This document shows positions 32,762 to 42,128 of a stretch of 64,000 bases of DNA, one piece after another. The notes under the pieces are model-generated. The model made no database searches and was not told the origin of the DNA. It was given only the letters and a program-made list of their open reading frames with translations. The translations under genes were made by a program, and so were the position numbers. Source of the stretch: DASSUW01 sp963740605 (GTDB lineage: Bacteria; Actinomycetota; Thermoleophilia; Solirubrobacterales; Solirubrobacteraceae). The stretch is taken from NCBI GenBank assembly GCA_963740605.1, contig CAVUFC010000028.1, positions 62,001 through 126,000 of the forward strand, in the 5' to 3' direction. How positions within the stretch are numbered: the first letter of the stretch is position 1; each line of letters begins with the position of its first letter.

Positions 32762-33343
32762 GTGCGCCGCGTCTGCGTCTACGCCGGGTCCAATCCAGGG
32801 AGCGATCCCGCCTATGCAGACGCCGCCCGCGCTCTCGCCACGGTGATGGCCGAGCGCCAGATCGGGCTCGTGTTCGGCGGCGGCAAGGTTGGCCTGATGG
32901 GGGTGCTCGCGGACACGATCCTCGCCGCCGGCGGCGAGGCGATCGGGGTGATACCGAAGGGCCTGATCGACCGTGAGATCGGGCACCCGAATCTGACCGA
33001 GCTGAAGGTCGTCGGCTCGATGCACGAGCGCAAGGCGCAAATGGCCGAGCTCGCCGACGGCTTCGTGGCCGTGCCCGGCGGGATCGGGACGCTGGAAGAG
33101 CTGATCGAGGTCTACACCTGGAGCCAGCTCGGCATCCACGACAAGGGCTGCGGCGTGCTCAACACCCGCGGCTATTACGACGGCCTCGCCGCCTTCCTCG
33201 ACCACGCCGTGCAGGAGGGCTTCCTGCGCGCGCCGCACCGCGCGGTCCTCACGGTCGCCGAGGACCCCGCCGACTTGCTCGACGCGCTGGCGACCTTTCG
33301 GCCGCCGCGCGTCGGCAAGTGGCTGGAGCTTGATCAGACCTGA
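32762..33343 (+). CDS. LOG-family protein (TIGR00730; nucleotide 5'-monophosphate phosphoribohydrolase type)
   Basis: A 193-residue Rossmann-fold hydrolase of the Lonely Guy family, which splits the N-glycosidic bond of AMP-like or cytokinin nucleotides. Signature motifs: VCVYAGSNPGSDPAY, VFGGGKVGLMG, the catalytic Arg in SMHERKAQM and PGGIGTLEEL, then TWSQLGIH. GTG at 32762. Co-directional with the class V aminotransferase. The physiological substrate in bacteria is usually unclear. Confidence 0.92.
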   Translation: MRRVCVYAGSNPGSDPAYADAARALATVMAERQIGLVFGGGKVGLMGVLADTILAAGGEAIGVIPKGLIDREIGHPNLTELKVVGSMHERKAQMAELADGFVAVPGGIGTLEELIEVYTWSQLGIHDKGCGVLNTRGYYDGLAAFLDHAVQEGFLRAPHRAVLTVAEDPADLLDALATFRPPRVGKWLELDQT

Positions 33344-33346
33344 CGC

Positions 33347-34422
33347 CTACGGCGTCTGGGTCAGCGCGATCTCGGCGTTGCCGGTGAGCGCGCCTTCACC
33401 GTCCGCGCCGGTGCCCGGATCCGTGTAGGAGGCCGCGAACACCGCGCGGATCTCCGACGGATCGTGGCCCGACGGGTAGGTCGTCACGAACTGCCCCGTG
33501 CAGCCGCTCGTGCTGCTGATCGGGTGCCCGTGCGTCTGGTGGCCCACGATGTAGTTCAGGCTCACCTTGGTGCGGTCGACGGGCTGGTCGTCCGTCACCT
33601 TCACCTCGACCTGGACCGTGTCACCGAAGTGGAACGCCTGGCCCTCGACGGGCTTGACGAACTCGATGACGGACGAGCGTTGCCGACGATGACCTGCGCC
33701 TCGGCCGCAGCGGAGCGGCCGGTGCGGTCGGTCACCTTCAGCGTCGAGTTGTAGACGCCGGCTTTATCGAACGTGTGCGTCGGGTTCGGCTCGGTCGAGT
33801 CGAACGTCCCGTTGGCGTCGAAGTCGCACTGGTAGGTGAGACGGTCGCCGCCCGGATCGCTCGTGCCCGCGCTCGAGAAGTGGACCTCGAGCGGAGCGGT
33901 CGGGCTGTCGGGCGGGTCGGCCGCCGCCTTGACGATCGGCGTCCGGTTCCCGCGCACGTAATCGACGCGAGCGAGCTGGGCCTCCGGCAGCGTGACGAAG
34001 TAACCGGTGCCGTACTCGAGCGTGTACAGCGCGCCGTCCTCGCCGAACTCGATGTCCATCGGGTTGTCGAACGTGAACGACGGCAGGACCGGGTTGATCT
34101 TCAGGAGGCTGCCCGACTCGTCGAGCCGCATCTCCTTGATGTAGTCCCGCGTCCACTCGTAGAACAGCGGCACGTTGTCGTAGTACTGCGGCCACTTGAT
34201 CCGCGACGTGGACTTCGGCTTGTAGTTGTACGCCGGGCCCGCCATCGGGCCGACGCCGCCGGTGCCGAGCTCCGGGAACCCGGTCGACTCGTTGTACGAG
34301 TACCAGACGTCCGGATGCCGCCCCGGCGGCAGGTCACGCAGGCCGGTGTTGTTCGGCGAGTCGTTGACCGTCGCCGCGCAATCGAACTTCGGGCCCGACG
34401 TCTTGGTGGCGAAGTCGTAGTG
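33347..34422 (-). pseudogene. Truncated glucose/sorbosone dehydrogenase-PKD protein with frameshift
   Basis: C-terminal part of a large secreted protein of the type that joins a PQQ-dependent glucose/sorbosone dehydrogenase-like propeller to a PKD domain. Recognisable: YDFATKTSGPKFDC, NDSPNNTGL, VWYSYNESTGFPELGTGG, PLFYEWTRDYIKEMRLDESG, FDNPMDIEFGEDGALYTLEYG and LARVDYVRGNRTPI, then a PKD-like unit with TYQCDFDANGTFDSTEPNP. Near 33670 a one-base shift moves the frame to the tail (VIEFVKPVEGQAFHFGDTV onward), ending at TAG 33347. The N-terminal half is missing: homology stops near 34420, just before an unrelated divergent gene. This looks like a fragment left by a rearrangement. Confidence 0.8.
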
Positions 34423-34583
34423 GAGCCTCCCTCCCAGATGTGGATGTCTCCTCCGCTCCCGGACCCCAGTGCCGCTCCCGACGGCACTTTGCCCGCTTTT
34501 CACATGGGCCCGACGACCTTCTGACGGATCTAGCAGAACTCAGCGCTGCATCGCCCGCGGCCGAACCGCGAGACTTGCGCCGG

Positions 34584-36572
34584 ATGCGCCGGCTCGCTGC
34601 CCTGCTGTTCGTCGTCCTCGCGGGGCTCGCGAGCCCTGCGCCCGCGCGCGCGGCGTTCACCGATGCGGACTACTGGGCGTTCGCCGATCGCCAGATGGGC
34701 GGGCTCGACGAGCGCTGGAGCGCGCGGCGGCACGAATACGTCGGCGAATCCGGCGAAGCGGAGATCCGCGAGAACGCGGCGATGCTGATGACGCACTCGA
34801 TCGCCGCCTACACCGGGCACGCCGGCCCGACGCGGCAGGACGAGCGCGCGCACTTCCTGATCGAGAAGCTGACGTCGCCGCCGGCGTTCCTCGGCACCGC
34901 GCCGGCACCGGCGCCCACGCAGTCGACGTGCTGGTCCGTCGACCTCGAGACCTCCGCACGCGAGCACATGTCGCTCGAGCCGAAGGTGGCCGAGGCGCTC
35001 ACGTGGGCGTGGAAGGCCCGGACCGCGCTGCGGCTGAGCGCCGGCGAGGTGCAGCGGATAGCGGACACGGTGACCGCGTGTGCCTACAGCGCCGCATGGC
35101 GGTACCCGCGCCGGCTCGCCAACCAGATCAACTGGAACGCCGAGATGTACGCGAGCGCGGCGACGGTGTCCGGACTGCCGGAGCTGCTGGTCAATGACTA
35201 CGGACGCCAGCTCGGCGACTTCGCCGCGGGCATCACGCGACCGATGGCGGGCGAGAAGAGCCCCAACCTCGGCGCCGGCTACCAGTTCCACTACCGGCCC
35301 GACCATCGCGACCGCGCCAGCAGCAACCTCGACACGCCCGAGTACGCGAACATCGTCATCCAAGCGCTGTCGTACTACGTCCGGGCGCTGGCGCTCGGGA
35401 TGCCGCCGCTCCCGGCCGACGAGGTGCGGCAGCTGCGGTCCTGGATGCTGCGGCTGCTCGCCGGCTCGTGGACGCACGCCGGCTACCTGAACTGGGACAC
35501 CGCCCGTGGGCTGAAGCGCTGGCACTCCGGGCAGTACTGGGCGTTCGCGCAGCAGGGGCTGCAGACGATCGCGACCACGCCGCGGTTCTGGCGCGACCCG
35601 AACGAGGGCCGCTGGGCGAAGGCGATGTTCGACCAGGGGCTGGTCCTGTACCGGCGCCTTGCGGACGAGAACCACAGCGTGTTCGCGCCGCAGCTGATGT
35701 TCGGCGTCGACTCGCGCATGAAGCGCGACGCGTTGTTCCGCGTCCGGATCCTCGCGAGCGCCGTGCGCGCGATCGGGCTCGGCATGGGCTCGCTGCCGTC
35801 GGCGACGCCACCGCCGCTGTGGGCGTACGACTACGACACCGGCCGGCTCGCGATCACCACGCCGCGGTACTCGACCGCGATCGTCCCCGACGACCGCGGC
35901 CCACTCGGCTATGGCGGCCTCGAGCCGGCGCGGCTGTTCGGGCCGGGGCAGCGGGTCGCGTCGGGCACGGGCGGGCGGCCGCCGGAGGCGTTCGGGATCG
36001 TCGTCTACGACCGGCTTGGTCGCGCGGTGCTGTCGTCGCAGCGCCCGCGCACGGGGCTCGGGCTGCGGATCGTGCGCTCCCCGGCCGGGAACATCACGCA
36101 CCCGCGCGCGTATCCGCGGCAGCCGTACGCCGGGCCGTTCTCGGTCGTCGAGGCCGTCGGGAGCGTGCGGCGGGCACGCGTGCGCGTCGAGTCGCGGCAC
36201 ACGTTCCGGCGCGCGACGATCGCCAACCGCTGGACGGTCGGCTGCCGGCGCCTGTGCCCGGCCGACCGCGTGCGGGCCTTCTTCCCCACCTGGAGCGAGA
36301 CGATCGTGGCCGTCCTGCGCAACGGCCATCGCGTCCGGCTCGGGATCGACGCGCCGCGCGCGCGCGTGCCGCTAGCCGCGGTCGACCACGTCCGGCTCGG
36401 GGGGTACCGGATCGCGCGGCTGAGCGGTCCACCGGGCGCGATGCTGTTCGCGGTTCCAGCGTCGTCCGAACGGACGAACCCGAAGCCGCAGCCGAGCTTG
36501 GCCGTCCAGCTGACAGAGCGCCGGCCGTTCCACGCCGTGCGGCTGGCCGCGGTGATCAAGCCGCTCGGCTGA
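34584..36572 (+). CDS. Large secreted protein of unknown function
   Basis: A 662-residue exported protein. Signal peptide at 1-23 (MRRLAALLFVVLAGLASPAP, then ARA). The main part is helical and rich in Trp/Tyr, with stretches such as NAAMLMTHSIAAYTGHAG, ANQINWNAEMYASAATVSG and GYLNWDTARGLKRWHSGQYW; this repeating helical pattern recalls alpha/alpha-barrel polysaccharide-active enzymes, but I see no family motif and do not assign one. The last ~150 residues are beta-rich. ATG 34584 fits the signal peptide; an in-frame TTG lies 9 bases before. It is divergent from the truncated dehydrogenase gene. Confidence 0.65.
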   Translation: MRRLAALLFVVLAGLASPAPARAAFTDADYWAFADRQMGGLDERWSARRHEYVGESGEAEIRENAAMLMTHSIAAYTGHAGPTRQDERAHFLIEKLTSPPAFLGTAPAPAPTQSTCWSVDLETSAREHMSLEPKVAEALTWAWKARTALRLSAGEVQRIADTVTACAYSAAWRYPRRLANQINWNAEMYASAATVSGLPELLVNDYGRQLGDFAAGITRPMAGEKSPNLGAGYQFHYRPDHRDRASSNLDTPEYANIVIQALSYYVRALALGMPPLPADEVRQLRSWMLRLLAGSWTHAGYLNWDTARGLKRWHSGQYWAFAQQGLQTIATTPRFWRDPNEGRWAKAMFDQGLVLYRRLADENHSVFAPQLMFGVDSRMKRDALFRVRILASAVRAIGLGMGSLPSATPPPLWAYDYDTGRLAITTPRYSTAIVPDDRGPLGYGGLEPARLFGPGQRVASGTGGRPPEAFGIVVYDRLGRAVLSSQRPRTGLGLRIVRSPAGNITHPRAYPRQPYAGPFSVVEAVGSVRRARVRVESRHTFRRATIANRWTVGCRRLCPADRVRAFFPTWSETIVAVLRNGHRVRLGIDAPRARVPLAAVDHVRLGGYRIARLSGPPGAMLFAVPASSERTNPKPQPSLAVQLTERRPFHAVRLAAVIKPLG

Positions 36573-36595
36573 CGCGCCACTTCGCGCGACTGGGA

Positions 36596-36814
36596 GCGAT
36601 CGAGGCGCGCGTCAACGAGCGCCTCGGGCCGATCGAGAGCGTCGACTCCGAGATCACGTCCACGCTCTGCGTGCTTCAGGTCGCCGCGCACGACGGTCGC
36701 CCGTTCCGCATGCTCGTCACCTGCGGAATGAGAGCGCGGCCGATTACGGTGCCGGCCGAGCCCCGTGAAGCGCACGCGCTTCGGCCTGTTCTGATCCCGT
36801 ACCACGGGCCGTGA
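36596..36814 (+). pseudogene. Remnant of a suppressor-of-fused (SUFU)-domain protein
   Basis: A 72-residue open stretch, AIEARVNERLGPIESVDSEI followed by RPFRMLVTCGMRARPITVP, resembles the N-terminal part of SUFU-domain proteins (the family pattern is xGPxxxVxxEI then RPxxxLVTxGMxxxPMTVP). No ATG, GTG or TTG precedes it in frame after the upstream gene's stop, and the remaining domain is missing. Its stop overlaps an ATG at 36814 that opens a 23-residue lipoprotein-like peptide ending at 36885. This is what the 309-base gap between the flanking genes holds. Confidence 0.5.
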
Positions 36815-36881
36815 TGAGGCGCGCGATGGTCGCTGTGGCGACAGTGTCGGTGTGCGGGCTGGGGTGTAGCGGGGCGCCGCC

Positions 36882-37136
36882 GTGATCGTGATCAACAGCG
36901 ACGACCGGACCGTCTCTCGCGGCGAGGACCTCGCCCGCGGCCTCGAGAAGGGCGCCGAGCAACGGGGCGTCACGGCCGAGAAGATCGTGATCGGCGGCCG
37001 CCAGGGCCGCATGGTCCCCACGGCCGACGGCGGCTACATCGCGATGGCCTCGACCGGGCAGTGCGCGGTCGTGCTGCTGGTCGCGGACGAGGCGCCGCTC
37101 CTGCGCGACGCCGCATCGGTCATCCCGAAGCCTTAG
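36882..37136 (+). CDS. Small hypothetical protein
   Basis: An 84-residue soluble frame (IVINSDDRTVSRGEDLARGL at the start, GQCAVVLLVADEAPLLRDAA near the end). GTG at 36882. Directly upstream, ATG 36814 opens a hydrophobic Cys-containing leader (ATVSVCGLGCSG) that ends just after this start in another frame, so a one-base shift could have split a small lipoprotein. I do not recognise the family. Its end overlaps the convergent dehydrogenase gene by 4 bases. Confidence 0.4.
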   Translation: MIVINSDDRTVSRGEDLARGLEKGAEQRGVTAEKIVIGGRQGRMVPTADGGYIAMASTGQCAVVLLVADEAPLLRDAASVIPKP

Positions 37137-38365
37137 ACATCGACCACCCGCCGTTCGCGCCGCGACGCCTCGGCCGCGAACGCGATCCGGTGCGACTCGA
37201 GCGTCTCCGCCGGCGACGTTGGGACAAGTGCGGGATCGCCCGCCGCCGCGGCCGCGACGAACTCCGCCATCACGCCGTCGTCGCCGCCACCGTGGCGGCC
37301 GAGATCGTCGCCGTTGGTCGTGGCGTGCACCGTCGTCTCGCGCGTGAGGAAGTCGTGGACCTCGACCGTGTCGCCGTCGCCGTACAGCTCGCCGCGCGTG
37401 CCGAAGATGCGCGTCTCACGAGGCCGCATGCGCGTGAACGCGGTCATGGTGAGGCTCGCGGTGACGCCACTCGCGTATTCGAGGTTCACGACCTGATGGT
37501 CGACCACGTCGTTGTCGCACCCCCACACGCAGCGCCCGTAGGGGCCGTCGCGCAGGGCCTGCTCGACGTTGCCCGGCGTCGGCGGCCACGCCACCACGTC
37601 GACCGGCCAGACGGTCTCGCCTCGCTCGGCCATCCCGAGGTACAGGCGCCGCGCCGAGAACGGGCAGTCCGCCTCGATCCCGCAGTCGACGCAGCGATCG
37701 CCGGCACCAGCCGGGCGGCGGTCACGCCGGAAGTGCGCGAGGCTCCCGAACGAGGAGACGGCGCGGCACGGCTCCTGCACCAGATACGACAGCCAGTCGA
37801 GGTCGTGGCAGCACTTGGCGAGCAGCATCGGGCCGGTCTCGTCCTCGCGGCGCCAGTTGCCGCGCACGTACGAGTGGGCCTGGTGCAGGAAGCCGACCGG
37901 CTCGAGGTGCTCGATGCTCACGATCTCGCCCACCGCGCCGTCGTCGAGCAGGCGCTTGAGCGCGCGCGTGTACGGCGTGTAGCGCATGACATGGGCGACG
38001 GCAGCCACGATCCCGGCGCGCTCGACCGCGCCGGCGATCTCCCGGCACTCCTCCTCGGTCGGCGCCAGCGGCTTCTCGATCAGCATCGCGTAGCCCTGCT
38101 CGGCGAACGCCAGCGCGGGCTCGGTGTGGTCGCGATCGAGCGTGGCGACCACGACGGCATCCGCCACGCGGCCGTGCGCCACCGCCTCGCGCCAGTCGGC
38201 GAAGCGGCCCGTGGACGGGACCTCGTGCGCGTCCCCGAGCCGGTCGCGGTAGACGGCGCGCGGCTCGGCGACCGCCACCACCCGAGCCTCACTCGGGTGG
38301 CGGCGTGCCCAGTCCGCGAACGTCGATCCGCGCGAGCCGGCGCCAACGATCAGCAGCGTGACCAT
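37133..38365 (-). CDS. Gfo/Idh/MocA-family oxidoreductase
   Basis: A 410-residue NAD(P)-dependent sugar dehydrogenase-type protein. N-terminal Rossmann fold (LLIVGAGSRGSTFADWARRH), the catalytic region motif IEKPLAPTEEEC, and C-terminal substrate domain with LLAKCCHDLDWLSYL (His-Asp of the family). A Cys cluster (CVDCGIEADC) is present in the middle, seen in a subset of this family. Start ATG 38365 overlaps the stop of the upstream binding-protein gene by one base, so the two are coupled. It presumably oxidises the sugar or derivative captured by that binding protein. Confidence 0.88.
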   Translation of the reverse strand: MVTLLIVGAGSRGSTFADWARRHPSEARVVAVAEPRAVYRDRLGDAHEVPSTGRFADWREAVAHGRVADAVVVATLDRDHTEPALAFAEQGYAMLIEKPLAPTEEECREIAGAVERAGIVAAVAHVMRYTPYTRALKRLLDDGAVGEIVSIEHLEPVGFLHQAHSYVRGNWRREDETGPMLLAKCCHDLDWLSYLVQEPCRAVSSFGSLAHFRRDRRPAGAGDRCVDCGIEADCPFSARRLYLGMAERGETVWPVDVVAWPPTPGNVEQALRDGPYGRCVWGCDNDVVDHQVVNLEYASGVTASLTMTAFTRMRPRETRIFGTRGELYGDGDTVEVHDFLTRETTVHATTNGDDLGRHGGGDDGVMAEFVAAAAAGDPALVPTSPAETLESHRIAFAAEASRRERRVVDV

Positions 38366-39672
38366 CAGAACGCGGTCAGCGCCTTCTCGATCTCGGCCTG
38401 CCCCTGCTTGAGCGCGTCCTCGGGGCTCGTCTGGCCCGAGAGCGCGGCGTTGACGTTGTTGTAGATCGCCTGCGAGATCTGCGGATAGACCGGCGACACG
38501 GGACGCGCCTTGGCCGCTTCGATCGCCGCCTTGAGCTGTGCCGCGTACGGCACCGCCTTCTTCACCGCGGGCGCTTCGTACGTCGCGTTCAGCACCGACG
38601 GCAGCGAGAACTTGGACATGTTCAGCTCGAGCGTCTCCGGTGAGGTGATGTGGTCGATGAACAGCAGCGCGCCCTTCGGGTTCTTCGAGTAGGCGGACAG
38701 CACCGGGCCGTTGCCGCCGAGCACGCCGCCCTTGCCGCCGCCCTCGAACGACGGGAGCGGGGTCACCGCGAGCTTGCCCTTGAGCTCCTTCGCCTTGAGA
38801 TCGAGCGCGTAGGCATAGCTCCAGTTGCGCATGAACGTGGCCTTGCCGGCCTCGAACGCCAGCCGCGCCGGCTCCTCCATGTAGGTCGTGACCGCCTTGC
38901 TGGCCGCCCCGTCCTTGACGCCGTCGACCATGAACTGCAGGGCCTTCAGGTTCGCGGGCGAGTCGAACGTCGCGGTCTTGCCGTCCGGCGAGAGGATCGT
39001 CCCGCCGAGCGCGGAGGAGACCTCGATGAAGTTGCACGTCAAGCCCTCATACGGCGCGCCCTGATAGGCGAACCCGTCGTTGGCCGCCGCGTCCTTGTAG
39101 AGCTGCTGCCACGTGGACGGCGCGTCGGCGACCTGGTCGGTCCGGCGGTACAGCAGACCGGCGCCGGTCACCTGCGGGACGGCCCAGTAGCGGCCGTCGT
39201 ACTTGTTCGGCGCCAGCGTCGAAGGGATGAACTCGTCCTGCCGGCTCTTGACGTAGTCCGACAGATCCATGATCCAGTGCTGCTGGGCGAACTCGGCGAC
39301 CCAGATCACGTCGGACTGGTAGACGTCGCAGTCGGACGACTTGGCCTGCAGCCGCTGGATCGCCTGCTGGCGCTGCTCGTCGGACCCGTTCGGGAACTCG
39401 ATCAGCTTGGCCTGCAGGCCCTGATCCTTGTAGCGGGCGTTGAACCGCTCGACCGCGCTGTGGTAGCCACCGCTGTTGTCCTTCCCGGCGCAGAACGTGA
39501 CGGTGCCCGTCGCGTCCTTAGCCTCGGCCAGCGTCGGGGCCACCTTGGCGCCCTCCGTGCTGCCCTTCTCGGCCCCCGCCGTGCCCGCGTCGTCGTTGCT
39601 GCCGCAGGCCACGAGGCCCAAGGCAACCGCCGCGAGTAGCGCCGGCAGCACCCGCTGTACCGATCCAGTCAT
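38365..39672 (-). CDS. ABC-type sugar-binding lipoprotein
   Basis: A 435-residue extracellular solute-binding protein (family 1). Signal peptide with lipobox LVAC at about residue 23 (LPALLAAVALGLVACGSNDD). The body has VTFCAGKDNSGGYHSAVERF, DVYQSDVIWVAEFAQQHWIM, WAVPQVTGAGLLYRRTD and GKATFMRNWSYAYAL, as in trehalose/maltose-type binding proteins. No ABC permease or ATPase genes are next to it; its partner is the Gfo/Idh dehydrogenase. ATG 39672; GGGGAG just upstream serves as ribosome site. Confidence 0.9.
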   Translation of the reverse strand: MTGSVQRVLPALLAAVALGLVACGSNDDAGTAGAEKGSTEGAKVAPTLAEAKDATGTVTFCAGKDNSGGYHSAVERFNARYKDQGLQAKLIEFPNGSDEQRQQAIQRLQAKSSDCDVYQSDVIWVAEFAQQHWIMDLSDYVKSRQDEFIPSTLAPNKYDGRYWAVPQVTGAGLLYRRTDQVADAPSTWQQLYKDAAANDGFAYQGAPYEGLTCNFIEVSSALGGTILSPDGKTATFDSPANLKALQFMVDGVKDGAASKAVTTYMEEPARLAFEAGKATFMRNWSYAYALDLKAKELKGKLAVTPLPSFEGGGKGGVLGGNGPVLSAYSKNPKGALLFIDHITSPETLELNMSKFSLPSVLNATYEAPAVKKAVPYAAQLKAAIEAAKARPVSPVYPQISQAIYNNVNAALSGQTSPEDALKQGQAEIEKALTAF

Positions 39673-39722
39673 CGTCTCCCCTTCTCGTTTGGCCCCTGCC
39701 AGAGCCGAGACAGCTTTCGGGT

Positions 39723-41405
39723 ATGAGTACCCGAATGCGTCCCGCAACGCGTCCTGTCCTTCGCGGCACGTTCGGAATGGTGTCCGCCACCCACTGGCTG
39801 GCGGCGGCCTCGGGCATGCGGATGCTCGAGCGCGGAGGCAACGCGTTCGACGCGGCCGCAGCGGCCGGGTTCGTGCTGCAGATCGTCGAGCCGCACCAGA
39901 ACGGCCCGGGCGGCGACCTGCCGGTGGTGTTCTGGAGCGCCGAGGTCGGCGCACCGCGGGTGCTGTGTGCCCAGGGCCCGGCCCCGGCGGCGGCCACGAT
40001 GGAGCGCTACGCCGGCCTGGACCTCGTGCCGGGCGACGGGGTGCTGGCCGCGGTCGTGCCGGGAGCGTTCGACGGCTGGATGCAGCTCGTGCGCGACTTC
40101 GGGACGCTGCGCCTGGCGGAGATCCTCGAGCCCGCGATCAGCTACGCGGCCGACGGCTTCCCGGTGGTGCGCGAACTGGCTGCCGAGGTCGCGGCCCACG
40201 CGGAGCGGTTCCGCGCCGAGTGGCCCTCGTCGGCCGAGGTGTGGCTGCGCGACGGCGGGCCGCGCGAGATCTACACGCTGCCGGGCGTCGCCGCGACCTA
40301 CCGGCGGATCGTCGGCGAGGCGTCAGGCCGCGACCGCGAGGCCGAGTTCGACGCGGCGCGCGACGCCTTCTACCGCGGGTTCGTCGCGGACGCGATCGAC
40401 GGCTTCGGCTCGCTGGTGCGAGGCGACGATCTGGCGCGGTGGAGCGCGTCCTACGAGGACCCGGTCGTGCTCGACTACGGCGGCCTGACGGTGTGCAAGC
40501 CAGGCCCCTGGAGCCAGGGGCCCGTGTTCCTGCAGCAGCTCGCGCTGCTGTCCGGCTTCGACCTTCCCGCGATGACGCCGGCTGAGCGGCTGCACACCGT
40601 GATCGAGTGCGCGAAGCTCGCGTTCGCCGATCGCGAGGCGTGGTACGCCGACCCGGCGTTCGTCGACGTGCCGCTCGACGCGCTGCTGTCGGCGCCCTAC
40701 AACGCCGAGCGCCGCGCGCTGGTCGGCGCGGAGGCTTCGTTCGCCGTGCGGCCCGGCTCGCCCGACGGCCGCGAGCCGGTGCTGGCAACCGGTGGGGAGC
40801 CGGGCGGGGCGTCGAGCGCCCCGGTCGGAAGCGACACCTGCGCGGTGATGACCGCGGACCGCTTCGGCAACGTCGTGTCCGCGATCCCGAGCGGCGGATG
40901 GCTGAAGAGCTCACCGGCGATCCCCGAGCTCGGCTTCTGCCTCGGCACTCGGGCGCAGATGTTCTGGCTCGACCCGGACGTCCCCGGCGCGCTCGCGCCC
41001 GGCAAGCGGCCGCGGACGACGCTCAGCCCAACGTTGACGCAGCGGAACGGCGAGCCCTACCTCGCGTTCGGGACGCCGGGCGGCGACGGGCAGGACCAGT
41101 GGACGCTGCAGTTCCTGCTGTCGCACCTCGACGGGCTCGACCTGCAGGCGGCGATCGAGGCGCCGAAGTTCACCAGCCACCATGTCGCGTCGTCGTTCCA
41201 CCCGCGCGCGGCGCGACCGGGCAGCGTGGACCTCGAGGCGCGGTTCGGCGACGCCGTGATCGCCGGGTTGCGGGAGCGCGGCCACGACGTGTCGGTGGTC
41301 GGCGACTGGAGCATCGGCCGCCTTGTGGCCGCGGGGCGCGACGGGTCGAGCCTGGTCGCGGCCGCAGACCCGCGCGGGATGATGCGCTATGCCGCCGGGC
41401 GCTGA
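39723..41405 (+). CDS. Gamma-glutamyltranspeptidase-family Ntn-hydrolase
   Basis: A 560-residue self-processing enzyme. Family landmarks: MLERGGNAFDAAAAAGFVLQ, EPHQNGPGGD, FDGWMQLVRDFG, the cleavage-site Thr372 in GSDTCAVMTADRFGN, PGKRPRTTLSPTL and FGTPGGDGQDQW. No signal peptide, so it is likely a cytoplasmic member of the family rather than the classical periplasmic GGT. The inverted repeat CGGGTA-TGAG-TACCCG overlaps its ATG. It is divergent from the binding-protein gene and ends 19 bases inside the convergent yaaA. Confidence 0.9.
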   Translation: MSTRMRPATRPVLRGTFGMVSATHWLAAASGMRMLERGGNAFDAAAAAGFVLQIVEPHQNGPGGDLPVVFWSAEVGAPRVLCAQGPAPAAATMERYAGLDLVPGDGVLAAVVPGAFDGWMQLVRDFGTLRLAEILEPAISYAADGFPVVRELAAEVAAHAERFRAEWPSSAEVWLRDGGPREIYTLPGVAATYRRIVGEASGRDREAEFDAARDAFYRGFVADAIDGFGSLVRGDDLARWSASYEDPVVLDYGGLTVCKPGPWSQGPVFLQQLALLSGFDLPAMTPAERLHTVIECAKLAFADREAWYADPAFVDVPLDALLSAPYNAERRALVGAEASFAVRPGSPDGREPVLATGGEPGGASSAPVGSDTCAVMTADRFGNVVSAIPSGGWLKSSPAIPELGFCLGTRAQMFWLDPDVPGALAPGKRPRTTLSPTLTQRNGEPYLAFGTPGGDGQDQWTLQFLLSHLDGLDLQAAIEAPKFTSHHVASSFHPRAARPGSVDLEARFGDAVIAGLRERGHDVSVVGDWSIGRLVAAGRDGSSLVAAADPRGMMRYAAGR

Positions 41406-42112
41406 TTCAGGACATCGAGCGAGCCGTTGTTGAGCTCCACGGCGTAGCCGGCGGCGGCGACGATCTCCGCAACCTCTTTCGGCGTCTCCGCGGAGCGCTC
41501 GAGCAGCACCCGCGCGACGTCGCCGCGGGTCGCCTTGACCATGTGGCTGATCACCTTGCCGTCGGGCGTGAACGCGCGGACGGTCACCCGCTCGGCGGCC
41601 TTCGGCGCCCATGCGGCCACGTATCCGCCCGAGCGGAGGTCGACGATCAGGCCCTCGTCGGCCAGCGCCTTACGCAGGAACGGGCGCCAGAACGCGGCGA
41701 GGTTCGGCGTCCGCGGGAGCCGCGCGCCGATCGACAGCCGGTACGCGGGGATGCGGTCGTCGGGCCGCACGACGCCCCACAGCGCGCTGGCGATCAGGAC
41801 GCGCTGCCGGGCCTCGGCACCGATCTCGGGCAGGCGCAGCCGTTCGAACAACACGCCGGTGTAGACCTCGGCGGCGGGTGCCGCCGGCGCGCTGCGCAGC
41901 GCCTGGTTGAGCGCGAGCTCGCCCGCCTGGCCCTTGGACAGCTCGAGCGCCCTCAGCGCGGTCGCCTCCCGCCCTCCGCTCACGCGGATCAGTGCGCTGA
42001 GGATCCGCTCACGCGGCTTTGTAAGGGAAGGGTGTGAGAGCTCGGCGAGGTCGACCGGCGCTCCGGTGACGGGCGCGGTCTTGCCCTCCGAGGGCGGCAG
42101 GAGCACGAGCAC
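41387..42112 (-). CDS. yaaA: YaaA-family peroxide-stress protein (DUF328)
   Basis: A 241-residue member of the YaaA family, which limits free iron and DNA damage under peroxide stress. N-terminal LVLLPPSEGKTAPVTGAPVD is the family signature; VYTGVLFERL, ALWGVVRPDDRIPAYRLSIG and VDLRSGGYVAAW follow. GTG at 42112. It overlaps the 3' end of the GGT-family gene on the other strand. Confidence 0.92.
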   Translation of the reverse strand: MLVLLPPSEGKTAPVTGAPVDLAELSHPSLTKPRERILSALIRVSGGREATALRALELSKGQAGELALNQALRSAPAAPAAEVYTGVLFERLRLPEIGAEARQRVLIASALWGVVRPDDRIPAYRLSIGARLPRTPNLAAFWRPFLRKALADEGLIVDLRSGGYVAAWAPKAAERVTVRAFTPDGKVISHMVKATRGDVARVLLERSAETPKEVAEIVAAAGYAVELNNGSLDVLNQRPAA

Positions 42113-42128
42113 GGCGGGCAGCTTATGC

